DNA of 64,000 nt from Bog-532 sp965277615 (GTDB lineage Bacteria > Actinomycetota > Actinomycetes > Streptosporangiales > Streptosporangiaceae). Shown here in pieces: positions 34,230 through 42,572 of this stretch; the stretch's first letter is position 1; each line of letters opens with the position of its first letter. Under the pieces are notes generated by a model that saw only the letters and a program-made list of their open reading frames with translations, did no database searches and was not told the origin of the DNA. The DNA is taken from NCBI GenBank assembly GCA_965277615.1, contig CBDIDG010000006.1:2294001-2358000 (forward strand), given 5' to 3'. The translations under genes and the position numbers were made by a program.

Positions 34230-34382
34230 ACCCGAGGCGGCACGGATGCCGCTTGTCCGCGGGTGCAACGCCCGCCTGGTCGGTTGTGTGAGCAGTCCGC
34301 TGATGGGCGAACCCCAAGTTCGCCCTAGCCGTCGACGTCTCTGACATGACGCGGCCCAACGAATCAGCGATGGAGTTCATGC
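34230..34382 (+). ncRNA. Structured 5' leader of the DEAD-box helicase gene (candidate cis-regulatory RNA)
   Basis: Three consecutive inverted repeats: GCGGCA/TGCCGC (34237-34242/34247-34252, loop 4), GCGGG/CCCGC (34259-34263/34271-34275) and GGGCGAAC/GTTCGCCC (34305-34312/34318-34325, loop 5). They precede the ATG by 58 bases. DEAD-box mRNAs often have structured leaders that control them at low temperature. The promoter is not identified, so transcription of this part is assumed. Confidence 0.45.
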
Positions 34383-36020
34383 ATGCCTGAGAACGCACGG
34401 CGCCGGCGCGCGCCTGCCCGCCAGTACGGCCAAGAGCCCGCCCGCCGCGGGCAGGAGGGCCGATACGGGCAGGATGCTCGCCGCGGGTCGGACGCTCCGC
34501 ACCGCGGCGCCGCGCCCGCCCGGCGGAACGGCCCCGGCCGCCGCCCGCGTACCACCCGACCGGTACGGCCCGCCCAGCCGGAACCTTATTCCGAGCTTGA
34601 CCAGGCCCTGTCTGACGCCGCGGCGCAGCCGGAGCCGCAGATCGACAACTTTGCTCAGCTGGGCCTGCCCGAACGGCTGATCCGGGCGCTGGCCGCCCAC
34701 GACATCGAGGCCCCGTTCGCCATCCAGCGCCGGGCGCTCCCGGACGCACTGGCCGGCAAGGACGTGCTCGGCCGGGCCCAGACCGGATCGGGCAAGACGC
34801 TCGCCTTCGGCCTGCCCCTGCTGGCTCGGCTGGCCGCTGACGTCGAGCCGCGGCGACGCGGCAAGGCGCCGCGCGGCCTGGTGCTGGTGCCCACCCGCGA
34901 GCTGGCGCAGCAGGTGGCCGACGTGCTCGGCCCGCTCGGCCGCGCGATCGGCGTGACCACGATGACCGTGTACGGCGGTGTGCCCTACTCGCGGCAGATC
35001 ACCCGGCTGCGGGACGGCGTCGACCTGGTGGTGGCCACCCCGGGCCGGCTGATCGACCTGATGGACCAGCACGCCTGCAACCTGGGCGAGATCGAGATCA
35101 CCGTGCTGGACGAGGCCGACCACATGGCCGACCTCGGCTTCCTGCCCGCCGTGACCCGCATCCTGGACGCGACCCCGGCGGGCGGGCAGCGGATGCTGTT
35201 CTCGGCCACGCTGGACCGCCGCGTCGGCCTGCTCGTGACCAACTACCTGAACGACCCCGCGCTGCACGCGGTGGCCCAGCAGGAGGACTCGGCCGTCCTG
35301 GCCGAGCACCGGGTGCTGGTGACGCCGGACAACGCGGAGAAGCTGACCGTCGCCACGCAGCTGGCGAGCCGCCCGGCGCGGACCCTGTTCTTCGTCCGCA
35401 CCAAGCACGGCGCGGACCGGCTGGCCCGGCAGCTGACCCGGGACGGGGTGGCGGCGGAAGCCATTCACGGCAACCGCACCCAGAAGCAGCGCCAGCGCGC
35501 GCTCGATGCCTTCGCGCAGGGTCACCCGCGGGTACTGGTGGCCACCGACGTGGCCGCGCGCGGCATCCACGTGGACGACGTGGAGCTGGTCGTGCACTTC
35601 GACCTGCCCAACGACCACAAGGACTACCTGCACCGCTCCGGCCGGACGGCGCGCGCCGGGGCTTCGGGCCTGGTCGTAACGCTGGCCGACGAAAGCCAGG
35701 TCCGTGAACTGCAGCGGATGCACCAGGCGGCGGGCGTGACCGCCACCCGCCACTACGTGAACGCCAGCCACGAGGTCGTGCAGGAGATCGCGACGACCGG
35801 CACCCCGGTGCCGCCGGCGCCGCCCGCTCCCCCGGTGTCGGCCCGCGCCGGCTCCAGCCGTCCCAGCCGGGGCGGCCCGCGCGGGGGCGGCCCGCGCGGC
35901 GGCCAGGGCCCACGGCGGCCGCGGTCCGGCGAGGCCGGCACTGCGGGTCACCGCGGACCGCGCCGGGATGCCCCGGCCCGGACCGGACGCCCGCGCGAGG
36001 CCCGGCCCGACGCGGCCTGA
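34383..36020 (+). CDS. DEAD-box ATP-dependent RNA helicase
   Basis: 545 residues from ATG 34383 with GGAG eight to twelve bases upstream. N-terminal 75 residues are Arg/Gly/Pro-rich. Motifs in order: Q motif (FAQLGLPERL...PFAIQRRALP), Walker A AQTGSGKT, PTRELAQQ, TPGRLID, DEAD in VLDEADHMAD, FSATL, then ARGIHVDDVELVVHFDLP and HRSGRTARAG. The C-terminal 90 residues are a basic Gly/Arg/Pro tail of RNA-binding type. It unwinds RNA, likely in ribosome assembly or cold adaptation. A structured leader precedes it. Confidence 0.95.
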   Translation: MPENARRRRAPARQYGQEPARRGQEGRYGQDARRGSDAPHRGAAPARRNGPGRRPRTTRPVRPAQPEPYSELDQALSDAAAQPEPQIDNFAQLGLPERLIRALAAHDIEAPFAIQRRALPDALAGKDVLGRAQTGSGKTLAFGLPLLARLAADVEPRRRGKAPRGLVLVPTRELAQQVADVLGPLGRAIGVTTMTVYGGVPYSRQITRLRDGVDLVVATPGRLIDLMDQHACNLGEIEITVLDEADHMADLGFLPAVTRILDATPAGGQRMLFSATLDRRVGLLVTNYLNDPALHAVAQQEDSAVLAEHRVLVTPDNAEKLTVATQLASRPARTLFFVRTKHGADRLARQLTRDGVAAEAIHGNRTQKQRQRALDAFAQGHPRVLVATDVAARGIHVDDVELVVHFDLPNDHKDYLHRSGRTARAGASGLVVTLADESQVRELQRMHQAAGVTATRHYVNASHEVVQEIATTGTPVPPAPPAPPVSARAGSSRPSRGGPRGGGPRGGQGPRRPRSGEAGTAGHRGPRRDAPARTGRPREARPDAA

Positions 36021-36113
36021 GGCATGTTTCCGCGGGCTTGACGCTCGCGGGCGCGGCCTGAGGTCAGATTCGTCACCACGCTCACCCGGTCAGCCTGAGA
36101 CTAGGCTGGCCGG

Positions 36114-36623
36114 GTGAGCGTGCCTTTTCCCGAGCCGACCGAGCCGGCCGCCTCGCGGGCCGAGGTGTTCCTGCGCTACCTGGACTTCTTCCGTGACCGG
36201 GTGGTGCGCAAGCTGGAGGGACTGCCCCCGGCTGAGCTGCGGGCCAGCCGGCTGATGTCCGGCTGGACCCCGATCGAGCTGATCAAGCACCTGCGCTACG
36301 TGGAGCTGCGCTGGCTGGAGTGGGGCTTCGAGGGCCAGGACCGGACCGACGCCTGGGACGACCGCCGCGACGGCCGCTGGTACGTCGGACCGGACGAGAC
36401 CCTCGATGACCTGGTCATGGCGCTGTACGCGCAGGCCGAGCGGACCCGGGCCATCACGGGCGAACACGACCTGGACGAGGTCGGCCAGCCCGGTGACCGG
36501 TGGGACGGCGCCAAGCCGCCGACGCTGGAGCGGGTCCTGTTCCACCTGCTGCAGGAGTACGCGCGGCACGTGGGCCAGCTGGACGTGGTGAGCGAGATCT
36601 CCGGCGGCCCGGTCGGCGAGTGA
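36114..36623 (+). CDS. DinB-fold (DUF664) putative mycothiol-dependent transferase
   Basis: 169 residues from GTG 36114. Four-helix DinB pattern: AEVFLRYLDFFRDRVVRKLEGL, MSGWTPIELIKHLRYVELRWLEWGF with the first metal His, ERTRAI, and VLFHLLQEYARHVGQLDVVSEI with the last His. The widely spaced histidines would bind a divalent metal. In actinobacteria DUF664 proteins are annotated as putative mycothiol S-transferases. No operon partner. Confidence 0.88.
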   Translation: MSVPFPEPTEPAASRAEVFLRYLDFFRDRVVRKLEGLPPAELRASRLMSGWTPIELIKHLRYVELRWLEWGFEGQDRTDAWDDRRDGRWYVGPDETLDDLVMALYAQAERTRAITGEHDLDEVGQPGDRWDGAKPPTLERVLFHLLQEYARHVGQLDVVSEISGGPVGE

Positions 36624-36660
36624 GGTTGGGCGGGGCCGGCCGGGGTGCCGGGGTTGCCGG

Positions 36661-37110
36661 TTAGGCCGAGGCGGCCAGGGCGTCCCGGATCAGGGTGGCC
36701 ATCCCAGCCGGCCACACCTTCTCAGTGGTGGTGTCCAGCTCGGCCAGCGTCCACCAGCGCCAGGCCGCGATGTGGTCGCTGGCGTGCATGGCCTCGACCC
36801 CGCGGATCTCGCGCTCAGGCACGGTCGTCCGGGCCAGATAGAGCCGTTCGCGCTGACGGACCAGGCGGCCGGCGTACTCCATGGTCAGCTCGCGCCGGAG
36901 CACCTCATCCAGCAGCGGGATATCGGTCCAGCCGGTTTCCTCGGCCAGCTCGCGCAGCGCGCCGGCCCGGTACTCCTCGCCGTCGTTGAGGCCGCCGCCC
37001 GGGGTGGCCCAGTGGCTGCCGTTCGGCGGCCCGTCGTCGTAACGCATGAGCAGTACCCGGCAGTCCGGGTCGAGCAGGATGACGCGGGCCGCAAGCCGCT
37101 CGGGCAGCAT
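36661..37110 (-). CDS. NUDIX hydrolase
   Basis: 149 residues from ATG 37110; GTG 37164, three bases after the preceding stop, would add 18 residues and would be translationally coupled. The Nudix box GGGLNDGEEYRAGALRELAE-ETG is complete (G-x5-E-x7-RE-x2-EE-x-G). The N-terminal strand RVILLDPDCRVLLMRYDD is typical for small NTP pyrophosphohydrolases or mRNA-decapping-like enzymes. Substrate unknown. It lies immediately downstream of the tandem VOC gene. Confidence 0.88.
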   Translation of the reverse strand: MLPERLAARVILLDPDCRVLLMRYDDGPPNGSHWATPGGGLNDGEEYRAGALRELAEETGWTDIPLLDEVLRRELTMEYAGRLVRQRERLYLARTTVPEREIRGVEAMHASDHIAAWRWWTLAELDTTTEKVWPAGMATLIRDALAASA

Positions 37111-37167
37111 CCGTATATTGTGCCAGGCCCCGGCCGCGTAGGGCCCCAGGGAGGCTGGGGACACTTC

Positions 37168-37905
37168 TCAGCGCGGGGTGAGGACGTCGAACTCGTTGCC
37201 TTCAGGGTCGGCCAGGCAGGTCCAGGGCACCTCGCCCTGGCCGAAGTCGATGTCGGTGGCGCCCATGGCCAGCAGCCTGGCCGCCTCCGCCGCTTGATCG
37301 TCACCGGGGTAGGGCCGCAGGTCGAGATGGGTGCGGTTCTTCACGGTCTTGGTGTCGGGCGTCCGGAGGAACTTCAGAAACGGGCCGACGCCCTTGGCCG
37401 AGCGCAGCACCGCATGCTCGTCGGTCACCTCGTGCAGGGTCCAGTCCATCGCCTCGCCCCAGAACCGGGCCATAGCCCGCGGATCGGCGCAGTCGGCCAC
37501 CACCGCGGCAATTGGCCCGGTGTCCCGGTAGATCGATCGGGGCTCCAGCACGCAGAGCTCGTTACCCTCCGGGTCGGCCAGGACTATCCACGGGACGTGG
37601 CCCTGACCCACGTCGGCGGGCGTCGCACCGAGAGTCTGGAGACGGGCGGCCAGGTCCGCCTGATGGGCCGCCGAGGTGGTGGCGAGGTCGACGTGCACGC
37701 GGTTCTTCACCGTCTTGGGTGCCGGGACGGCGATGACGTCGATGCAGACGGCGACGGGGTCGGGATAGGCGAAGCCCACGGGTTCGACGCTGGTCACACC
37801 GGGTTCCTCGCTGGAAACGTCCCAGCCGAGCGCCTCCGCCCAGAACCGGCCGACCGCGGAGTCATCCCGGGCATTCATGGCAATCTGAACCAGCCGCAGC
37901 GTCAT
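37168..37905 (-). CDS. Two-domain glyoxalase-like (VOC) protein
   Basis: 245 residues from ATG 37905. Two copies of a Glyoxalase_6-type VOC domain: residues 1-118 (AMNARDDSAVGRFWAEALGWDV, then PWIVLADPEGNELCVLEP) and 122-245 (DPRAMARFWGEAMDWTLH, then PWTCLADPEGNEFDVLTP). Both share the TKTVKNR(V/T)H(V/L)DL motif, so they arose by duplication. The metal site is uncertain. Function unknown; possible antibiotic-binding or lyase activity. Next to a NUDIX gene on the same strand. Confidence 0.9.
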   Translation of the reverse strand: MTLRLVQIAMNARDDSAVGRFWAEALGWDVSSEEPGVTSVEPVGFAYPDPVAVCIDVIAVPAPKTVKNRVHVDLATTSAAHQADLAARLQTLGATPADVGQGHVPWIVLADPEGNELCVLEPRSIYRDTGPIAAVVADCADPRAMARFWGEAMDWTLHEVTDEHAVLRSAKGVGPFLKFLRTPDTKTVKNRTHLDLRPYPGDDQAAEAARLLAMGATDIDFGQGEVPWTCLADPEGNEFDVLTPR

Positions 37906-38033
37906 GCGGCCAACCCTATGGTCAGCTGGCTGAACGTAATGAACCGGTCGTACTGGAGCCCTCACCATCTCGGAGCCCGAGCGCCGGGTCGGAGACGGAC
38001 CGGAGGCGGGCCGGAGGCGGGCATACTGCCGGG

Positions 38034-38978
38034 GTGGAACTGAGCTGGCTCGGCGAACCGACCGTGGATGCGCTACGAGCCGCGCTGTGGACGGTGGCAC
38101 CGGACCTGGCCGAGGCTCCGATCGTGCCGCGAGGGCTTGAGCCAAGCGACGAACCGCAGTACTGCAAGGCCAGCGCGGTGATCGACGGCCGGTTCGTGGT
38201 GAAGTTCGCCTGGGCCGGCCCGGCCGCGTTGCGGATCTGTCATCAGGCGCAGATCCTGGACGCGCTGCAGGCGGCCGCGCCCCGGCTGCCGCTGCCCGAG
38301 GTGGCGGCAGTTTCCCGTGCTCCGGCCATGCTGGTCCTACGTTGGGTGCCGGCGACGCCGTTCTTCGAGGTGCGGCACCGGATCGGGCCCGCCGAGCGGG
38401 ATGGGGTCGCGAGGGATCTGGCCACGGTCCTGGCCGAGCTGCACGATCCCGAGGTGCTACGGAAGGTCGCGGAGGCGGTTGGCCCGCTGCCGGAGCCGGC
38501 CGCGCAGGCCACGACGGACACCCTCCGCGCCCGGTTTGGAGTGCTGGCCCGGCCCGACCAACGCGACCGGGTACTGGCCTGGTGCGACTGGGCCGACACG
38601 GTACTCGCGGCGAAGGGCCGGACCGTGCTGGTGCACGGCGACTTCCACGGCGATAACCACCTATGGGACCAGGAGACCCTGCGGCTGCGGCTGGTCATCG
38701 ACCTGGAGACGGTGGGCACCGGCGAACCCGAGTTCGACCTGCGCTGCCTCCCGGGGGATTGCGGCATCGAGCTGTTCACCGCGACCGTGGCGCACTACGA
38801 GGAGCTGACCGGCACGAAGCTGGACGTCGACCGGATCATGGCCTGGCATCTGCGCACGGTCCTCGGCGACGCGCTGTGGCGGGCCGAGGCCGGAATTCCG
38901 TTGCCGGACAAGCGAACGCCAGTGCAGTGGGTGGACGATCTGACCGCCCGGTTCACCGCGCTCGGAACCTTCGACTAA
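38034..38978 (+). CDS. Aminoglycoside phosphotransferase-family kinase
   Basis: 314 residues from GTG 38034. Kinase-like motifs: FVVKFAW (lysine of the N-lobe), the Brenner catalytic loop VLVHGDFHGDNHLW with Asp203 and Asn208, and the metal-binding Asp223 in LVIDLETVGTGEPEFDL. APH-family kinases phosphorylate small molecules, including antibiotics and choline or homoserine. No resistance-specific feature permits a substrate call. It lies divergently from the VOC gene. Confidence 0.88.
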   Translation: MELSWLGEPTVDALRAALWTVAPDLAEAPIVPRGLEPSDEPQYCKASAVIDGRFVVKFAWAGPAALRICHQAQILDALQAAAPRLPLPEVAAVSRAPAMLVLRWVPATPFFEVRHRIGPAERDGVARDLATVLAELHDPEVLRKVAEAVGPLPEPAAQATTDTLRARFGVLARPDQRDRVLAWCDWADTVLAAKGRTVLVHGDFHGDNHLWDQETLRLRLVIDLETVGTGEPEFDLRCLPGDCGIELFTATVAHYEELTGTKLDVDRIMAWHLRTVLGDALWRAEAGIPLPDKRTPVQWVDDLTARFTALGTFD

Positions 38979-39034
38979 TCCTGTCCCGTCCTTTCCACCC
39001 GGTTCATCGCCCCATCCGGCACCGCTGTGCCCCG

Positions 39035-39058
39035 GCATCCCGGAACACTTGTTGGGAC
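39035..39058 (+). repeat. Left copy of a 24-bp direct repeat flanking an accessory segment
   Basis: Positions 39035-39058 match 41469-41492 with three mismatches; the core GGAACACTTGTTGG is identical. The right copy is part of a much larger inverted repeat, the left one is not. Confidence 0.6.
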
Positions 39059-39124
39059 CTAGGGAAACGACTGCAGTTGTGTGTGCAACTCGTCGATGCG
39101 GGCCAGTTCACGACCGGCCCAGCC

Positions 39125-39733
39125 CTAGGTCAATGATTCGAGGTCGCGATACCGGGGCTTTTCGACCAGGTGGAATCGCAGGTTACCGATCAGGGTACAG
39201 ACCTCCAGCCAGGGCAGGATCGACAGCGCCGGTAGCTCATGCACGGCCATGTACCCGGCAGCGAAGGCGGGCCAGTGCTGCGTGGCGTGCACGCCGGTCA
39301 GGTCCGCCGCTGGCCAGGCCGGGCCGGCCAGGTCGAAATCGTGCAGTACCAGCCCCCGGTCAGTGCGGTGGATGTTGTCCAGCGTCACGTCGCCGTGCCG
39401 GATACCCCAGGAAGGCCCGTGGGTCCTCAGCTGCTGCCGGGCCTGCCCGGCCAAGGCGGTGATGCGATCAGCGCGGCCGGCCAGGTGGGGCAAGATCGCC
39501 TGCAACGGCTCATCGAGCAGGTGGCGCAGGTCAAAGGGCCGACGTGGGCGGCCGCTGCGAAAGCTTGCCCCGGCCGTATGGAACCGGCCGATGAGGCGGC
39601 CAAAGTCCCGGTAGAGCTCCTCGCTGGCCGGTGGCTGCGGTTTGGTCCCCTCCACGTACTCCGTGAGCGCGAACGGCCGCCGGCCTTCCGGGGCCTCCAC
39701 ATCGCTGCACAGGCTGCCGTCCAGCATCGGCAC
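39125..39733 (-). pseudogene. 5'-truncated phosphotransferase (aminoglycoside/homoserine-kinase-like)
   Basis: About 202 residues. It starts abruptly within the hinge region (RRPFALTEYVEGTKPQPPASEELYRDFGRLIGRFH) and continues with the catalytic loop IRHGDVTLDNIHRTD and metal motif VLHDFDLAGPAW. The glycine loop and the lysine-containing N-lobe (about 80-100 residues) are missing, and no frame upstream of 39733 supplies them before the divergent gene starts at 39833. It is best read as a gene remnant, perhaps cut when the neighbouring segment entered. The C-terminal half looks undamaged. Confidence 0.65.
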
Positions 39734-39832
39734 CGGCGCCCTTGCTGCGAGCCTGTCCTTCTTGCCCTACCTCAGCCCCGTCGCATCGCTTGGTCCCGGG
39801 TTTTCTCAACGCTGGCGGCCTAGGGTCGGGGC

Positions 39833-40663
39833 ATGGAAGAGCAAGCGCCGCGCCCCCGGGTATTCAGCAACCGGTTTGCCGATGCCAGCGGCTCTGAAGT
39901 AATCAGCGCCGGGATCGACACGTGCTCATGCTTCGACCAGCTTCACGGGCAGGAACCGGGTCAGGCCGTGCACTTCCATCCCGACCGGCAAGACACGTCC
40001 GCGCCAGGCTGGCTGCACCTGCTGGCGCTCATCGAGGAGGCCGCGGCCGATGGCCGTGAAGTCTTCAAGCCACTGGCTGAGATGAGCCCCGGGGAACGGC
40101 GGCAGGTCATCACGCTGCCGCCATCGATCGGCCAGCTCACCGCAGTCAAGCACCTGGTGCTCTACCGGAGCAACCTCGTCCGGCTGCCCGCCCAGATCGG
40201 CACCATGGCCAGCCTGGAGGTGTTCGAGCCGTACACCTCTCACCGGCTGCACTGGTTCCCCTACGAGCTGACCAGATGCACGAACCTGAAGTCCAGATGC
40301 ACGAACCTGAAGTACAGCACGGTCAGCACCCGGTCGCTCTTCGGGAACTTCAAGTACCGGCCGCCATTCCCGCCGCTCAGGCAGGGATCCTTGCCGTCCG
40401 CCGACCTGGATCCCGGGCTGTGGGGAGCTGACACGATCACCTCCTGCAGCGTGTGCGATTCCCGGTTCACCGAATGGGGAATCCGCCAGGTGTGGCTGTC
40501 CGCATGGGTTGGCACGGACGTGCTGCCGCTGCTGGTCAACGCCTGCTCTGACGCCTGCGTTGACGCCCTGCCGCCAGGCGCGGAGCGCCATATCCGGGTC
40601 CCGCATCCTGGAGGTCCTGACATCATCCAGCCCGAGGGCAGATACGGCCCGCGCTCCACGTAG
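39833..40663 (+). CDS. Leucine-rich-repeat protein with C-terminal Cys pairs
   Basis: 276 residues. Middle part has LRR-like strands: LPPSIGQLTAVKHLVLYRSNLVRLPAQIG, MASLEVFEP, LHWFPYELTRCTNLK. A 21-bp in-frame duplication gives RCTNLKS-RCTNLKY. The C-terminal part carries CSVCDSRF and VNACSDACVDALPPG, two Cys pairs that could bind zinc. Codon use is less GC-biased than in flanking genes, which fits acquisition. Function unknown; LRR proteins usually mediate protein contacts. Two genes later comes a nucleotidyltransferase. Confidence 0.75.
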   Translation: MEEQAPRPRVFSNRFADASGSEVISAGIDTCSCFDQLHGQEPGQAVHFHPDRQDTSAPGWLHLLALIEEAAADGREVFKPLAEMSPGERRQVITLPPSIGQLTAVKHLVLYRSNLVRLPAQIGTMASLEVFEPYTSHRLHWFPYELTRCTNLKSRCTNLKYSTVSTRSLFGNFKYRPPFPPLRQGSLPSADLDPGLWGADTITSCSVCDSRFTEWGIRQVWLSAWVGTDVLPLLVNACSDACVDALPPGAERHIRVPHPGGPDIIQPEGRYGPRST

Positions 40664-40731
40664 CGCACCGAGTCCTACGGCTCGCTCGTACCGCCGCGAG
40701 CACCTCCGATCCCGCTGATACGTTGCCTCCC

Positions 40732-41373
40732 GTGAGCGACCAAGTGCCCGGTGGCGGCATACAGCTGTCGCCTGCTGAGATCGAAGCCCTCGACGCCAGG
40801 TGGTCATCCAGCTGGACCCCAGGTGAAGTCGCGCAGCGCCTGGCCGACGTCGCCGCGCCCTGGTGCGTGGCCGCAGGCTGGGCGCTGGATCTGTTCCGCG
40901 GCAGGCAGACGCGCGAGCACGGTGACATCGAGATCGCGATCCCAGCGGCAGCCTTCCCCGAGATCCGTGATTGCTTCCCCCGATATACGTTCGACGCGGT
41001 CAGCAGCGGCCGGATCTGGGAGAACGCCGCACCAGGCGTACTGGCCGCCACGCACCAGACCTGGCTCCGCGATCCCGTAACCGGCGACTACCTGCTCGAC
41101 GTGTTCCGCGAACCCCACGACGGCCAGACCTGGATCTGCCGGCACGACGAGACGATCCGGCTTCCGCACAGCGAGATCATCCACCACACCCCAGACGGCA
41201 TCCCGTACCTGGCGCCCGAGCTGGTCCTGCTGTTCAAGGCCAAGCACGCCCGCCCCACGGACCAGGCGGACTTCGACGGGACCATCCCGCGCATGACCTC
41301 AGCCCAGCGCGCGACGCTGGCCGGGCTCCTCGCTCGCGTGCACCCAGGACATCGCTGGCTTGCACACCTGTAA
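40732..41373 (+). CDS. Aminoglycoside-adenylyltransferase-like nucleotidyltransferase
   Basis: 213 residues from GTG 40732 (TTG 40723 possible). The motif AAGWALDLFRGRQTREHGDIEIAIP matches the nucleotidyltransferase core found in ANT(2'')-type and related proteins (GG-W-x9-G-x6-HxDxE-like, here AGWALD and HGDIEIAI). The second half has IPYLAPELVLLFKAKHARPTDQADFD, the helix following the core. Nucleotide transfer to a small molecule or resistance function is possible; also could be a toxin-type domain. It lies just before the repeat-rich noncoding region. Confidence 0.7.
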   Translation: MSDQVPGGGIQLSPAEIEALDARWSSSWTPGEVAQRLADVAAPWCVAAGWALDLFRGRQTREHGDIEIAIPAAAFPEIRDCFPRYTFDAVSSGRIWENAAPGVLAATHQTWLRDPVTGDYLLDVFREPHDGQTWICRHDETIRLPHSEIIHHTPDGIPYLAPELVLLFKAKHARPTDQADFDGTIPRMTSAQRATLAGLLARVHPGHRWLAHL

Positions 41374-41470
41374 CCGCAGCTCAGACGGCTTCGGCCGCCA
41401 CGCGCAGTTCAACCCAAATACCTAGGTGACTGGTCTGACGTTCGAGGCCGGGGCGTTGTCGGTCTTGCGC

Positions 41471-41517
41471 ATTCGGGAACACTTGTTGGCACATGCTGCA
41501 TCAAAGTGTTCCCGAAT
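41471..41517. repeat. 14-bp perfect inverted repeat
   Basis: ATTCGGGAACACTT (41471-41484) and AAGTGTTCCCGAAT (41504-41517) are exact inverse complements around 19 bases. The left arm plus loop start equals the direct repeat at 39035-39058. Could be a recombination site, an end of a mobile element or a protein-binding site. Confidence 0.8.
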
Positions 41518-41653
41518 CGGTGGGGCCGCGCACTGCAGGGATCCATGAGGCGAGTGTGACGAGCTGGGCGCCCGCGCCCGCGCACGCGGGTGGGGCCAGG
41601 CCGGAAGGGCTACTCCATCCCGGAGCCTGACTGCTCCGCCGGAGGGCTCGGGA

Positions 41654-41700
41654 GGCTGGGTACGCCTTCCCGCAGATACTGCGGGAAGGCGTACCCAGCC
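41654..41700. repeat. 22-bp perfect hairpin with 3-nt loop
   Basis: GCTGGGTACGCCTTCCCGCA... Arms 41654-41675 and 41679-41700 pair without mismatch around ATA. The core CTGGGTACGCCTTCCCGCAG is followed by ATA and its inverse. No poly-T follows on either strand, so it need not be a terminator. It is flanked by the two copies of the direct duplication. Confidence 0.85.
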
Positions 41701-41891
41701 CGGAAGTGACCACGCAGTGCGGAGGCTCACGAGGTGGGTGTGACGATCGGGCCGGACGGGACGCGCGCCGCGCACACGGAGGGCCAGCAAAGGGCTTCCT
41801 CCATCCCGGAGCCTGGGTGCTCCCGCCGGAGGCAAAGTCTGGCTCGAAATGAGACCGGGGGTGGGGGCGGGCGGGGACAGGGTGGAGGCCT

Positions 41892-42572
41892 ATGACGGAC
41901 GACCAGGCATCTGCGCAGACCCAGGATCAGCCAACCGTGACCGTGGCGCTCGAACTGCCCTCGGCCCAGCTGCTCGCCGACCAGATTGCCACTATCCATG
42001 ATCTCCAGTTCGTCATGGAGTGCTGCAAGCGGCTGCTGACTGAGCTGATGAAGCCGGAGGAAGAACGGGAAGCGGTGGTCCCGCAGGCCCTGTGGTCGGC
42101 CGCGCTGACCTCTTACGATCGCGCCTTCGCCAAGGGCAAGAAGTTCGGCCTGACCGTGGACGACGTGAAGGCGCTGCCGCTCGAAGGCCAGGTGGTCAAG
42201 TTCCACGAGTGGATCGTGGACGAGCGGAACACGCTCGGCCGGCACCCCACCAACCCGTTCGACGTGGCCCGGGTCGGCGCGGTGCTGTCCGATCGCTCCC
42301 AGGCCAACCCCGAGGTGCGAGGGGTCACCGTGCTGTCCGCCAGCCACATCCTGGTCGACGGAGCGGGCGTGCGCCAGCTGGGGGCGCTCGCGTCCGAGCT
42401 GGCCAAGCAGACCGCCGAGAAGGCGCAGAAGCAGGAGAGCACGGTCGCGGCCGACGCGCAGAAGCTCGGCCTGGACAAGCTCTACGCCATGGCTCCGCTG
42501 CCGGTCGGCGCGCCGAGCGGGAAGGACGACGAGGACCTCGGATCCGAATCCGGGTCAGAGTCCGAGTCCTGA
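41892..42572 (+). CDS. Unknown protein converging on the SMC gene
   Basis: 226 residues from ATG 41892 with GGTGGAGG. No known domain recognised. It is helical by appearance: ATIHDLQFVMECCKRLLTELMKPEEE, VPQALWSAALTSYDRAFAKGKKFGLT, FHEWIVDERNTLGRHP, and a late coiled-coil-like ELAKQTAEKAQKQES. The tail is an acidic Asp/Glu/Ser run (DDEDLGSESGSESES). Its last 91 bases overlap, antisense, the last 91 of the SMC gene. The segment with FHEWIVDERNTLGRHPTNPFDVAR and later VTVLSASHILVDG resembles a small conserved domain but I cannot name it. Role with the SMC operon is unproven. Confidence 0.7.
   Translation: MTDDQASAQTQDQPTVTVALELPSAQLLADQIATIHDLQFVMECCKRLLTELMKPEEEREAVVPQALWSAALTSYDRAFAKGKKFGLTVDDVKALPLEGQVVKFHEWIVDERNTLGRHPTNPFDVARVGAVLSDRSQANPEVRGVTVLSASHILVDGAGVRQLGALASELAKQTAEKAQKQESTVAADAQKLGLDKLYAMAPLPVGAPSGKDDEDLGSESGSESES

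Larger units (their letters stand above)
41374..41891. other. 518-base noncoding region rich in inverted and direct repeats
   Basis: No frame looks coding. It contains in order: the right 24-bp direct repeat (41469-41492), a 14-bp perfect inverted repeat (41471-41517), an imperfect direct duplication of about 100 bp with an offset of about 185 (41545-41650 and 41729-41835), and between the two copies a 22-bp perfect hairpin (41654-41700). The 17-mer CTCCATCCCGGAGCCTG is identical in the copies (41613 and 41799). It ends at GGTGGAGG, the ribosome site of the 226-aa gene. Confidence 0.7.

Noticed and set aside
39041..41517. Integron attC site or transposon ends
   Set aside because: Inverted and direct repeats are present but there is no integrase, transposase or GTTRRRY-type core, so no element type could be named.
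41422..41835. 137-codon minus-strand ORF in the repeat region
   Set aside because: It is produced by the repeated GC-rich DNA and carries no protein-like features.
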